Shown: positions 7,636-15,394, counted from the first letter of the stretch. The stretch: DNA of 33,444 nt from CAZXNF01 sp050741255 (GCA_050741255.1 JBOIEQ010000035.1:1-33444), one strand, 5' to 3'. A program made the numbers and translations. Notes: a model not told the origin generated them from the sequence alone.

Positions 7636-7986
7636 ATGCGCAACGACGCCCGCGCCCGCAACCACCCGTCCTACTGGGCGTTCGTGGTTCATCGCGTGTC
7701 GGGCCTGCTGCTGACGCTGTTTCTCCCCTTCCATTTCTGGGCGCTGGGCCAGGCGCTCGCCGGCGAAGCGGCGCTCGACGGCTTCCTGCGCTGGACGGCG
7801 CAGCCACTGGTGAAGTTCGCGGAATTCGGGCTGGTGCTGCTGCTCGCCGCGCACCTGACCGGCGGGCTGCGGCTTCTCGCGCTGGAATTCCTCGCCTGGC
7901 GCGACTGGGCCAAAACCCTGCTGGCGATCGCGGCGGGGTTCAGCCTCGCCGCGGGCCTCGCGTTCGCCCTCGGCCTGGGCGGCTGA
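7636..7986 (+). CDS. SDH/FRD-type membrane anchor cytochrome b subunit 2
   Basis: A 116-residue protein with three hydrophobic helices (about 18-40, 58-80 and 91-114). The N-terminal HPSYWAFVVHRVSG resembles the HR-x-SG quinone-site segment of SdhC/SdhD proteins. Further histidines at PFHFW and AAHLTGGLR could ligate haem b. It begins 9 bases after subunit 1 and ends 3 bases before the exporter gene. With the two genes upstream it forms the electron-transfer half of a membrane-bound SDH-like complex. The assignment is from topology, motif and position; which anchor corresponds to SdhC or SdhD is not settled. Confidence 0.82.
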   Translation: MRNDARARNHPSYWAFVVHRVSGLLLTLFLPFHFWALGQALAGEAALDGFLRWTAQPLVKFAEFGLVLLLAAHLTGGLRLLALEFLAWRDWAKTLLAIAAGFSLAAGLAFALGLGG

Positions 7987-7989
7987 GCG

Positions 7990-8724
7990 GTGACCCTCGA
8001 TCTTGCGCTGATCGCGCTGGGCGCATTTCTGGCCGCGCTGGTCGTCGGCGCCGCCGGCTTTGCGTTCGCGGTCGTCGCGAACGGCCTGTGGGCGCACGCG
8101 TTGCCACCCTCGGCACTCGTGTTATTCGCGGCGGTGCTGGCGACGCTGTTGCACTCGGTGGTGACGTGGAAAATCCGCCGCGCCATCGAGTGGCGGCGCC
8201 TGGCGCCGTTTCTCCTCGGCAGTCTTGTCGGTGTGCCGATCGGCGCGGCGCTGCTGACGCGGATCGATCCGGTCTGGTTCCGTCACATCCTGGGCGTGTG
8301 CCTGATCGGCTACGTCGTGTTGGCGCTCGTGCGGCCGGCGTCGGGGCCGCTCAGGCTGGGCGCCGGGGCTGCACGGGCGGCCGATGGGGGTATCGGCTGG
8401 CTGGGCGGGGTGATCGGCGGCGTGACGGCAATGCATGGCACGCTGCCGGCGTTGTGGTGCCAGAACCGCGGCTGGGACAAGGCGGTCAGCCGTGGCGTCC
8501 TGCAGCCGTATATTTTCTTCACCAATATTCTGGTGATGCTGTGGGTGGGGAGCCGCGTGACCATCGAGCCGCAGGCCCTCCTGTGGCCGATGGTGGTGGC
8601 CCTGCCGGCGATGGCCGCCGGCCTGATGCTCGGCTGGCGGATCTTCGAGGTCGTGAGCGAACCGGTCTTCCGGCGCCTCGTGCTCGGGCTCATTTTCTGC
8701 AGCGGCGTGGCGCTCCAGTTCTAG
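7990..8724 (+). CDS. TauE/SafE-family membrane permease (candidate sulfite/anion exporter)
   Basis: A 244-residue integral membrane protein starting at GTG, 3 bases after the anchor gene. Hydrophobic segments number seven to eight and fall in two halves separated by a Gly/Ala-rich loop near residues 115-130, the repeated topology of the TauE/SafE (formerly DUF81) family. Family-like features include the N-terminal GAAGFAFAVVANGL, LLGSLVGVPIGAALL and GGVIGGVTAMHGTLPALW. Members export sulfite, sulfoacetate or other small anions, and several sulfonate-degradation operons carry one to dispose of released sulfite. Here it sits downstream of a SuyAB-like lyase, which fits that job (inference). The substrate cannot be read from sequence. 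Confidence 0.88.
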   Translation: MTLDLALIALGAFLAALVVGAAGFAFAVVANGLWAHALPPSALVLFAAVLATLLHSVVTWKIRRAIEWRRLAPFLLGSLVGVPIGAALLTRIDPVWFRHILGVCLIGYVVLALVRPASGPLRLGAGAARAADGGIGWLGGVIGGVTAMHGTLPALWCQNRGWDKAVSRGVLQPYIFFTNILVMLWVGSRVTIEPQALLWPMVVALPAMAAGLMLGWRIFEVVSEPVFRRLVLGLIFCSGVALQF

Positions 8725-8748
8725 AATGCCGTTCCGCTGACCCTGCCC

Positions 8749-9612
8749 ATGAAGAAAACCCCTCCCTTCGACTTCATCGAACTGCCGGCCGCGCGCAGCG
8801 TGAAGAAACCGCGCCGCACTGGCCTCACCATGATGGCGGACTTCGGCATTCCCTACGGCCAGGTCAGGGATACGCTGGAGATGGCGGGCGATTACATCGA
8901 CCTCGGCAAGATCGCCGTCGGCACCGCGCGGCTCTACGACCTTTCCTACCTGCGCCGCAAGCTCGCGCTCTACCGCAAACACAAGGTGCGTCCCTTCATC
9001 GGCGGCCAGTTCATGGAATACGTCTACGCGACGTACGGGAATCCGATGCTGGAGCGTTTCCTGCGCGAGGCGAAGCGGGTGGGTTTTGACGTGATCGAGA
9101 TCTCCGACAACTGCCTGCCGCTGACGCGCACCGAGCGCATGAGCCAGATCCGGCTCGCGCGCAAATGCGGGCTCGCGGTGTTCGGTGAAGTCGGCTCCAA
9201 GGACATGAAGAACGACGCGCGCAAGCTGATCGGGCAGGCGCAGGACTGCTTCGAGGCCGGGTCGGAACTGGTGCTGGTCGAGGCGGCCGAACTGATCGAG
9301 AACGGCAAACCCAAGATGAAGCTCATCAACGGCATCCGCCGCGGACTCGACATGGACCGTGTCCTGATCGAGCTGCCGGGACCGTGGATCCACGGCGTGA
9401 CGCTGTCGGCCGTGGAAGACATGAAGAAATTCCTCGTCGCCGAGTTCGGACCGGACGTGAACCTTGCGAACGTGACGGCGCCGGATATCATGGAAACCGA
9501 GGCGTTGCGTGTCGGCTTGGGCGTAGTGGGACCAACCAAGAAAAGCTGGAATTTTCCGCCAAGACGCCAAGGACGCCAAGAAAGGGTGGAGAAATATAAA
9601 ACACCTGATTGA
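8749..9612 (+). CDS. ComA-family protein ((2R)-phospho-3-sulfolactate synthase-like)
   Basis: A 287-residue TIM-barrel protein. Segments match phosphosulfolactate synthase ComA as I remember it: AGDYIDLGKIAVGTA, IGGQFMEYVYA, VGFDVIEISDNCLPLTRTER, VFGEVGSKD and PDVNLANVTAPDIMETEALRVGL. ComA condenses phosphoenolpyruvate and sulfite to phosphosulfolactate in coenzyme M synthesis; homologues also occur in Bacillus and plants. The later loops differ (VEAAELIENG and IELPGPW, where ComA has IIEGRES and FEAPQK), so the substrate may differ. The last 18 residues are read from an inverted repeat (9556 on) and are unlikely to belong to the ancestral protein. It lies 24 bases after the exporter gene. 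The ATG has only a weak ribosome site. Confidence 0.85.
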   Translation: MKKTPPFDFIELPAARSVKKPRRTGLTMMADFGIPYGQVRDTLEMAGDYIDLGKIAVGTARLYDLSYLRRKLALYRKHKVRPFIGGQFMEYVYATYGNPMLERFLREAKRVGFDVIEISDNCLPLTRTERMSQIRLARKCGLAVFGEVGSKDMKNDARKLIGQAQDCFEAGSELVLVEAAELIENGKPKMKLINGIRRGLDMDRVLIELPGPWIHGVTLSAVEDMKKFLVAEFGPDVNLANVTAPDIMETEALRVGLGVVGPTKKSWNFPPRRQGRQERVEKYKTPD

Positions 9613-9652
9613 CTGGATTTCGGTTTCCTTGGCGTCCTTGGCGTCTTGGCGG
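9556..9652. repeat. Long inverted repeat, copy 2, invading the 3' end of the ComA-like gene
   Basis: Arms 9556-9580 and 9628-9652 are perfect 25-base inverted repeats around a 47-base loop. The left arm is translated as the C-terminal extension of the ComA-like protein (PPRRQGRQE...), and the stop codon falls in the loop. The right arm ends 31 bases before the sulfatase ATG. This is the best preserved copy of the family and probably the youngest. Confidence 0.9.
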
Positions 9653-9683
9653 CAAGTCTGATGGAATGATTGAGGAGATACGC

Positions 9684-11060
9684 ATGGCGAAGAAACCCAA
9701 CCTGCTCGTGATCCTGATTGACGACCTGCGCTACGACGAATTCGGCGCGGGCGGCCATCCGTACATGAAGACGCCGCACATCGACCGCATCGCGCACGAA
9801 GGCGCGCTGTTCGAGCGGGTCTTTCACACCACGCCGATCTGTTCGCCCAACCGCGCCTCCATCGTCACCGGCCAGTACGCCAGCCGCCACGGCATCATCG
9901 ACAACGTGGCCCGCGAGGCCGCCAGCCACCGCCTGCCGAACTACAACCTCGCCCTGCAGAAGCTGGGTTACGAGACGGCGCACATCGGCAAGTGGCACAT
10001 GGGCAACAGCGGCGCGCCGCGCCCCGGCTACGATTTCTGGGTCGCCTACGACGGCCACGGCCGCCTGAACGATCCGAAGCTGAACGAGAACGGCACCTAC
10101 GTCCAGCACCAGGGCTACGTGACCGACATCATGAACCGTATGGCGACCGACTTTATCAACCGTCCACACGACAAGCCATGGTCGCTGATGTTCGCGCACA
10201 AGGCGGTGCATCCGGACGCCGAGCAGGCCGCGGACGGCACCGCGAAGATGGAGGGCTACCGCGTCGCCGCGCGTCACCAGAACCTCTACAAGGACGCAAT
10301 CTTTCCGAAGACGCCGAACATGCTGCCCGCCGCGGAGATCATCAAGCAGAAGCCGGCGTGGGCCGAATCGCTGCATCTGCGCACGCTGCCCGCCTCACGC
10401 GCGGTGCTGGATCCGCTGTTCGCCGGACAGCAGGAGGAGATCCGCCTGCGCGCCCGCATGATGGCCGCGGTGGACGAGGGCGTCGGCATGATCTTCGAGG
10501 CGCTGGAGCGCACCGGCCAGCTGGACAACACCTGCATCATTTTCCTCGGCGACAACGGCTACTTTTTTGGCGAGCACGGTCTCGGTCCCGACCGCCGCTT
10601 CGCCTATGAAGAGGGCATCCGCTCGCCCTTCACCGTGCGCTTTCCGAAGCGCATCAAGGCCGGCGCTCGCGTCAAGGAACTCGTGATTACCCAGGATATC
10701 GCGCCGACGCTGATCGAACTCGCCGGCGGCAAGCCGGGCAAGCACATCCAGGGCCGTTCTTTCCTGCCACTGCTCAAAAAAGACCGCAAGGGCTGGCGCA
10801 AGTCGGTGCTGATCGAGTACTGGGCCGAAAACGCCTATCCCTGGCTGGTGGGGATGACCTACAAGGCGGTGCGCACCGACCGCTACAAGTACATCCACTG
10901 GGTCAATCTCTCGCGTAACGGCGAACTCGACGAGCTGTACGACCTCGAGAAGGACCCGTACGAGATCGCCAATCTCAGCAAGCGCCCGGCCTACCAGGCG
11001 ATCAAGACGAAGCTGCAGCGCGAACTGCGGCGGCTGGTGCCCGAGGCGCTGGGCCTGTAG
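9684..11060 (+). CDS. Sulfatase, type I formylglycine-dependent, without signal peptide
   Basis: A 458-residue alkaline-phosphatase-superfamily sulfatase. Metal ligands appear at IDDLRYD (Asp13, Asp14). The signature CSPNRASIVTG begins with Cys53 in a C-x-P-x-R context, where Cys is oxidised to formylglycine. Later landmarks are IGKWHMG, FLGDNGYFFGEHG, IRSPFTVRFP and the C-terminal LYDLEKDPYE common to arylsulfatases. The ATG at 9684 is preceded by gaggag; longer in-frame starts would read through the repeat. The protein starts MAKKPNLLVIL with no signal peptide, so it likely acts in the cytoplasm on an imported sulfate ester. The maturase is not in the window. A phosphonate or phosphate-ester hydrolase of the same fold is possible. 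The neighbourhood is sulfur-themed. Confidence 0.93.
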   Translation: MAKKPNLLVILIDDLRYDEFGAGGHPYMKTPHIDRIAHEGALFERVFHTTPICSPNRASIVTGQYASRHGIIDNVAREAASHRLPNYNLALQKLGYETAHIGKWHMGNSGAPRPGYDFWVAYDGHGRLNDPKLNENGTYVQHQGYVTDIMNRMATDFINRPHDKPWSLMFAHKAVHPDAEQAADGTAKMEGYRVAARHQNLYKDAIFPKTPNMLPAAEIIKQKPAWAESLHLRTLPASRAVLDPLFAGQQEEIRLRARMMAAVDEGVGMIFEALERTGQLDNTCIIFLGDNGYFFGEHGLGPDRRFAYEEGIRSPFTVRFPKRIKAGARVKELVITQDIAPTLIELAGGKPGKHIQGRSFLPLLKKDRKGWRKSVLIEYWAENAYPWLVGMTYKAVRTDRYKYIHWVNLSRNGELDELYDLEKDPYEIANLSKRPAYQAIKTKLQRELRRLVPEALGL

Positions 11061-11098
11061 CCTTCGGGCATTCTAATATCAACAAGCAGGAGGAGCGT

Positions 11099-12064
11099 AT
11101 GAATATCAGGCTATGGATCGCGGCGGCTGTCGCACTGGCATCGGCCGGCACGGCCTGGGGGCAGACCGCGTACCCCGCAAAGTCCGTGCGCATGGTGGTC
11201 CCGTTCTCGCCGGGCGGCGCGACGGACATCGTTGCGAGACTGATTTCGCAGCGCCTGGGCGAAACCTGGGGCCAGCAGGTCGTGGTCGACAACCGAGCGG
11301 GCGCCGGCGGCAACATCGGCGGCGAACTGGTGGCGAAGTCCCCCCCCGACGGCTACACCCTGTTCATGACCTCGGGGTCGATCGTGTCGGCCAATCCCTT
11401 CATCTACCGCAAAATGCCCTTCGATCCCGCCAAGGATCTTGCAGCGGTGACCGGAGGAGCGATAGGCCCGCAGTTGCTGGTGGTGACGCCGAGTTTCGTG
11501 CCGAAGACGATCAAGGAACTCATCGCGCTCGCCAAGGCGCGGCCGGGACAGATTTCCTTCGGCTCGGCGGGCTTCGGCACGCAGACCCACCTCGCGGCGG
11601 AGAACTTCATCTGGACCGCGAAGATCGAGGTGCAACACGTGCCTTACAAGGGCGAGGCGCCCGCGCTCATCGACACCATTGCCGGCCAGGTGCAGTTCGC
11701 CACGCCTAACATGGCGGCGGCGATCAACTACGTGCAGCAGGACAAGCTCCGCGCGCTGGGAGTCACCAGCAAGGAGCGCTCGAAGCAGTTGCCCAACGTT
11801 CCGGCCATCGCCGAAACGCTGCCCGGATTCGAGAACCTCGGCTGGTTCGCCATCATGGCACCGACCGGAACACCGAAAGACGTGATTGACCGGATCAATC
11901 GCGACACCCAGAAGGCGCTTGAGGGCACCGAGATCAAGACCCGTTTTGAGGGTCTGGGAATGGCGCCGTTCGTGCTGGGGCCGGCCGAGCTCACCAAGTA
12001 TATCCGCGACGAAAGCGCCACCTGGGCGCGGATCGTCAAAGAACGCAAGCTCGTCATCGATTAA
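11099..12064 (+). CDS. Bug-type periplasmic solute-binding protein
   Basis: A 321-residue Bug/TctC-family protein. The signal peptide MNIRLWIAAAVALASAGTAWG is followed by QTAYPAKSVRMVVPFSPGG with the family TDIVAR, VVDNRAGAGGN, PPDGYTL, HVPYKGEAPA and LRALGVTSKERS. A strong ribosome site (caggaggag, 11088-11095) fixes the start. An eight-C run at 11340-11347 lies in the coding frame and is a spot to check for sequencing error or slippage. It stands 38 bases after the sulfatase and 17 before the ABC ATPase, so it may deliver the substrate or a partner acid of the central block. In C. salexigens sulfolactate uptake is, to my memory, by a TTT-type system, which makes this a candidate sulfonate binder (inference). 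Confidence 0.94.
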   Translation: MNIRLWIAAAVALASAGTAWGQTAYPAKSVRMVVPFSPGGATDIVARLISQRLGETWGQQVVVDNRAGAGGNIGGELVAKSPPDGYTLFMTSGSIVSANPFIYRKMPFDPAKDLAAVTGGAIGPQLLVVTPSFVPKTIKELIALAKARPGQISFGSAGFGTQTHLAAENFIWTAKIEVQHVPYKGEAPALIDTIAGQVQFATPNMAAAINYVQQDKLRALGVTSKERSKQLPNVPAIAETLPGFENLGWFAIMAPTGTPKDVIDRINRDTQKALEGTEIKTRFEGLGMAPFVLGPAELTKYIRDESATWARIVKERKLVID

Positions 12065-12081
12065 GCGGGCGCTGCGTACGG

Positions 12082-12879
12082 ATGACGACGACGATGACGC
12101 CGTCAAGGCCGCTGTTGCAGGTGCAGGGTGTCACCCTGCAGTACAAGACGCGCGAGCATCTGGTCACCGCGACCTATCGCGTGGATTTCGACGTCTTCCG
12201 CTCGGACCGTTTCGTGCTGTTGGGGCCCTCCGGCTGCGGCAAGTCGACGCTGCTCAAGGCGGTGGGCGGCTATCTGCAGCCGGTCGAAGGCGCGATGCGG
12301 CTGAACGGCGAGGAGATCCGCAAGCCCGGCGCCGACCGTGTGTTCGTGTTCCAGGAGTTCGACCAGCTGCTGCCGTGGAAAACGGTCCGCCAGAACGTCG
12401 CGTTCGCCTTGACTGCGAGCGGCCGGCTTTCCGGCAAGGCCGCCGACGACAGGGCGATGCATTACATCGGAAAAGTGAAGCTCACCAAGTTCGCCGACAG
12501 TTACCCGCACACCCTGTCGGGTGGAATGAAACAGCGCGTGGCGATCGCGCGAGGCATGGCGATGGAGCCGGACGTGCTGCTCATGGATGAGCCGTTCGCC
12601 GCCCTGGATGCGCTGACCCGCCGCAAGATGCAGGAGGAGTTGCTGCAGTTGTGGGAGGACACGCGCTTCACGGTACTGTTCGTGACGCATTCGATTCCGG
12701 AAGCGGTGCTGATCGGCAACCGCATCCTGCTGTTGTCTCCGCATCCGGGGCAGGTCAAGGCGGAGCTCAACAGCGACGGCACCGATCCCGTCGGCGCCGA
12801 CGGCAAAAAACTCTCCGAACGGATTCACGACATGCTGTTCGCCGACCAGGTCGAGGAGCGGGAGGTGGCGCATGGCTGA
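12082..12879 (+). CDS. ABC transporter ATPase, NitT/TauT (SsuB/TauB-like) family
   Basis: A 265-residue ATPase of the nitrate/sulfonate/taurine importer class. Walker A GPSGCGKST is at residues 48-56; the Q-loop region is VFQEFDQLLPWKT; the signature is LSGGMKQRVAIARG; Walker B is VLLMDEPFAALD; and the switch His is in FVTHSIPEA. PWKTVRQNVAFAL resembles the class-typical sequence after the Q-loop. It powers uptake of small anions such as sulfonates across the inner membrane. Its 3' end overlaps the permease gene by 8 bases. No binding protein of this class is adjacent; the nearest is at 18160. The start could also be the ATG at 12094; the region between is an ACG repeat. Confidence 0.94.
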   Translation: MTTTMTPSRPLLQVQGVTLQYKTREHLVTATYRVDFDVFRSDRFVLLGPSGCGKSTLLKAVGGYLQPVEGAMRLNGEEIRKPGADRVFVFQEFDQLLPWKTVRQNVAFALTASGRLSGKAADDRAMHYIGKVKLTKFADSYPHTLSGGMKQRVAIARGMAMEPDVLLMDEPFAALDALTRRKMQEELLQLWEDTRFTVLFVTHSIPEAVLIGNRILLLSPHPGQVKAELNSDGTDPVGADGKKLSERIHDMLFADQVEEREVAHG

Positions 12880-13747
12880 CGCCCCGCCGCCGCCGCCGCG
12901 CCCCGAGTTCGTGCGCGAAGTCGCCGCTGCCTACGGCGTGGTGCAGAAGCCGCTCACGACCCGGGAAAGAATCTTCAACAATGCCGCTGTTCGCAAGGGG
13001 GCCCTGCTGCTCCTGCTGGCCGTGCTCTGGCAGGCCTATTCGACGGTTCTCAACAACCCGCTGCTGTTCCCGAAATTCAGTGACACGATCGCGGCGTTCT
13101 ACGATGGCGTGGTCGAGGGCGGTCACGTATTGCCGCAACGCGCCTGGTTCTCGCTGAAGCTGCTGATGCAGGGCTACGTCGCGGGCATGCTGCTCGCCGG
13201 GGTGCTCACCGCGCTGGCGATCGCGTCCCGTCTCGGCAATGATTTTCTCGAGACGCTGACCGCTATGTTCAACCCCCTGCCGGCGATCGCCTTGCTGCCG
13301 CTGGCGCTGATCTGGTTCGGGCTCGGCAACGGCAGCATCGTGTTCGTGCTGATCCATTCGGTGCTGTGGCCGGTCGCGCTCAACACCCACTCGGGCTTCC
13401 GCTCGGTGTCGCAGACGCTGCGCATGGTCGGCCGCAACTACGGGCTCACCGGGCCGCGCTACGTGGCGAAGATCCTGATTCCGGCGGCGTTCCCGTCCAT
13501 CCTGACCGGAATGAAGATCGGCTGGGCCTTCGCGTGGCGCACGCTGATTGCCGCCGAGCTGGTGTTCGGCGTGTCGTCGGGCTCGGGCGGGCTCGGCTGG
13601 TTTATCTATGAAAACAAGAACCAGCTGGAGATCGCCAACGTGTTCGCCGGGCTGTTCACGGTGATCCTCATCGGCCTCCTCGTCGAGAACGTCATTTTCC
13701 AGACCATCGAACGCCGCACGATCCGCCGCTGGGGCATGCAGTCGTGA
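12872..13747 (+). CDS. ABC transporter permease, NitT/TauT (SsuC/TauC-like) family
   Basis: A 291-residue inner-membrane permease. A Pro-rich hydrophilic N-terminus (~40 residues) is followed by about six membrane segments. The binding-protein-dependent transport domain contains the coupling loop SQTLRMVGRNYGLTGPRYVAKILIPAAFPSIL, matching the EAA consensus. Upstream of it, NPLPAIALLPLALIWFGLG is typical of SsuC/TauC/NrtB proteins. It overlaps the ATPase by 8 bases and the two form the membrane machinery of one importer. A fumarase-type gene begins 28 bases after the stop. Confidence 0.93.
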   Translation: MADAPPPPPRPEFVREVAAAYGVVQKPLTTRERIFNNAAVRKGALLLLLAVLWQAYSTVLNNPLLFPKFSDTIAAFYDGVVEGGHVLPQRAWFSLKLLMQGYVAGMLLAGVLTALAIASRLGNDFLETLTAMFNPLPAIALLPLALIWFGLGNGSIVFVLIHSVLWPVALNTHSGFRSVSQTLRMVGRNYGLTGPRYVAKILIPAAFPSILTGMKIGWAFAWRTLIAAELVFGVSSGSGGLGWFIYENKNQLEIANVFAGLFTVILIGLLVENVIFQTIERRTIRRWGMQS

Positions 13748-13775
13748 AGCCGTACGCCAGCCATCAGGAGCCAGC

Positions 13776-14651
13776 ATGCGTATTGATCTGAAACAGGTCG
13801 AAGAGGCCGCCAAGACCCTGTACATCCGCGCGTGCAAGCTGTTGCCGCCGGACATCAAGACGGGCTTCGCCCGGCTGGACAAGGGCGAGACCGACGCTAC
13901 GGCCAAGTCCGTGCTCGGTACCATGATCAAAAACATCACGGTCGCCGAGGCCAACGACAACCTGCTGTGCCAGGACACCGGCATCCCGATCTACAACGTG
14001 ACCATCGGCCGCGGCGTGGACGTGGACGGCTATGCGTTGAAGCAGGCCATCGCCACCGGCTGCGCGCGGGCGACCAAGGAGCATCCGCTGCGTTCCTCCG
14101 TCGTGCATCCGGTCACCCGCAAGAACGAGCACACGTCCTGCGGGCGGCTGGTGCCGGTGATCAACATCGACTTCGTGCCGGACGACCAGACGCTGTCGAT
14201 CGAGATGATTCCCAAGGGCTCCGGCTCCGAGAACAACTCCTGGCTCAAGATGGCGATTCCCGCCGACGGCATCGAGGCGGTGAAGACCTTCGTCGTGGAC
14301 TGCGTGCTCGACGCGGGCGGCAAGACCTGCCCGCCGACCATCGTGGGTGTGGGCGTCGGCGGCACGGCGGATCTGTGCGTGCACCTTTCCAAGGTCGCGG
14401 CCACGCGTCCGCTGGGCTCCGCGTGTGACGACCCGGAAGGCGCCAAGCTCGAAGTGGAACTGACGAAGGCGGTGAATATGCTGGGCGTCGGCCCGCAGGG
14501 TCTGGGCGGCGATTCGACGTCCTTCGCCGTGCACGTGGAGACCGCGGCCACCCACATCACCATGAACCCGGTGGCGGTGAACATGCAGTGCCACTCCGCG
14601 CGGCGGGCGCGGGCGACGTGGACGCCGAAAGGCATGGACTACGGCTTCTAG
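13776..14651 (+). CDS. Class I fumarase / L(+)-tartrate dehydratase alpha subunit (TtdA-like)
   Basis: A 291-residue catalytic subunit of the iron-sulfur hydro-lyases. LLCQDTGIPIYNV, GGKTCPPTIVGVGVGG and VNMQCHSARRA supply the three conserved cysteines expected to hold the [4Fe-4S] cluster. EANDNLLCQDTG, HPLRSSVVHPVTRKNEHTS and GVGPQGLGGDST are family hallmarks. The enzyme adds or removes water across a C4 dicarboxylate double bond (fumarate/malate, tartrate, mesaconate). In this block an analogous sulfonated acid is possible (inference). caggag precedes the ATG. The beta subunit follows at 14780, separated by an inverted repeat rather than lying directly adjacent. Confidence 0.94.
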   Translation: MRIDLKQVEEAAKTLYIRACKLLPPDIKTGFARLDKGETDATAKSVLGTMIKNITVAEANDNLLCQDTGIPIYNVTIGRGVDVDGYALKQAIATGCARATKEHPLRSSVVHPVTRKNEHTSCGRLVPVINIDFVPDDQTLSIEMIPKGSGSENNSWLKMAIPADGIEAVKTFVVDCVLDAGGKTCPPTIVGVGVGGTADLCVHLSKVAATRPLGSACDDPEGAKLEVELTKAVNMLGVGPQGLGGDSTSFAVHVETAATHITMNPVAVNMQCHSARRARATWTPKGMDYGF

Positions 14652-14660
14652 CCCGGATTT

Positions 14661-14757
14661 GCCGCCAAGACGCCAAGGACGCCAAGAAAAGCGATGAAAC
14701 GAACTGCCGAAAAATTTTCGCTGTTGTTTTCCTTGGCGCTTTTGGCGTCTTGGCGGC
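14661..14757. repeat. Long inverted repeat, copy 3, between the two hydro-lyase subunit genes
   Basis: Arms 14661-14686 and 14732-14757 (26 bases, 23 pairing) enclose a 45-base loop. The arm sequence is nearly identical to copies 1 and 2. It separates genes for two subunits of one enzyme, so transcription must read through it if both are made from one message. Total span is close to that of copy 2. Confidence 0.85.
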
Positions 14758-14779
14758 CAACACGATTGAAGGGTTAGCC

Positions 14780-15394
14780 ATGGCCCACCACGACTTCAAT
14801 ATGCCCATCACCGACGCGCAGGCGCGCAGTCTGCGCGTCAACGACACGGTGACACTCAACGGCACGCTCTTCGGCATCCGCGACGCGACGCAGATTCACA
14901 TGTTCGACCGCGGCCGCAAGACCCGCTTCGATATGAACGGCCACGCGGTAGTGCACACCGCACCCAACGTGCGCTGGGTGGGTGAGACGCCGGACACGCC
15001 GTCCGGTTATGAATCGGTGTGCATCGGCACCACTACCTCGGCGCGCATGGAGCGCTTCACGCGTCCGCTGATGGAGCAGTACGGTGTGCGCATCGTCATC
15101 GGCAAGGGCGGGTTGTTCAAGGCGTCGCAGGAAGCGTTCAGCGACCTCGGCGGCGTCTATCTCGCGATCATCGGCGGTGCGGCGGCGATGGAAACGACCT
15201 GGGTCGAGCAGATCGAGGAGGTCGATCTCGACGACCTTAACCCCGAGTCGCTGTGGAAGTTCCGCGTGAAGGGCTTCGGCCCGCTGCTGGTGGCGATGGA
15301 CAGCCACGGCGGCAACCTCTATACCGAGGTCAACAAGGCGGCGCAGGGGAAGCGGGCGGCGGCGCTGGCATCCTTAGGCGTTAAGACGAATTAG
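14780..15394 (+). CDS. Class I fumarase / L(+)-tartrate dehydratase beta subunit (TtdB-like)
   Basis: A 204-residue C-terminal-type subunit of class I hydro-lyases. Visible hallmarks are VNDTVTLNGTLFGIRDATQ, DMNGHAVVHTAP, IGTTTSARMERF, IVIGKGGL and AAAMETTWVEQIEEVD. It completes the active site with the alpha subunit. The ATG at 14780 (gaaggg upstream) was chosen because longer in-frame starts read through the inverted repeat and give a non-homologous leader. The C-terminus ends just where the next, divergent inverted repeat begins: the stop codon lies inside its left arm. Confidence 0.93.
   Translation: MAHHDFNMPITDAQARSLRVNDTVTLNGTLFGIRDATQIHMFDRGRKTRFDMNGHAVVHTAPNVRWVGETPDTPSGYESVCIGTTTSARMERFTRPLMEQYGVRIVIGKGGLFKASQEAFSDLGGVYLAIIGGAAAMETTWVEQIEEVDLDDLNPESLWKFRVKGFGPLLVAMDSHGGNLYTEVNKAAQGKRAAALASLGVKTN

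Noticed and set aside
2626..9612. Coenzyme M biosynthesis cluster (comA-, comC-like and ThDP genes)
   Set aside because: No ComB-type phosphatase is present, the ThDP enzyme is not of the ComDE form, and the company is catabolic. It remains a weaker alternative.
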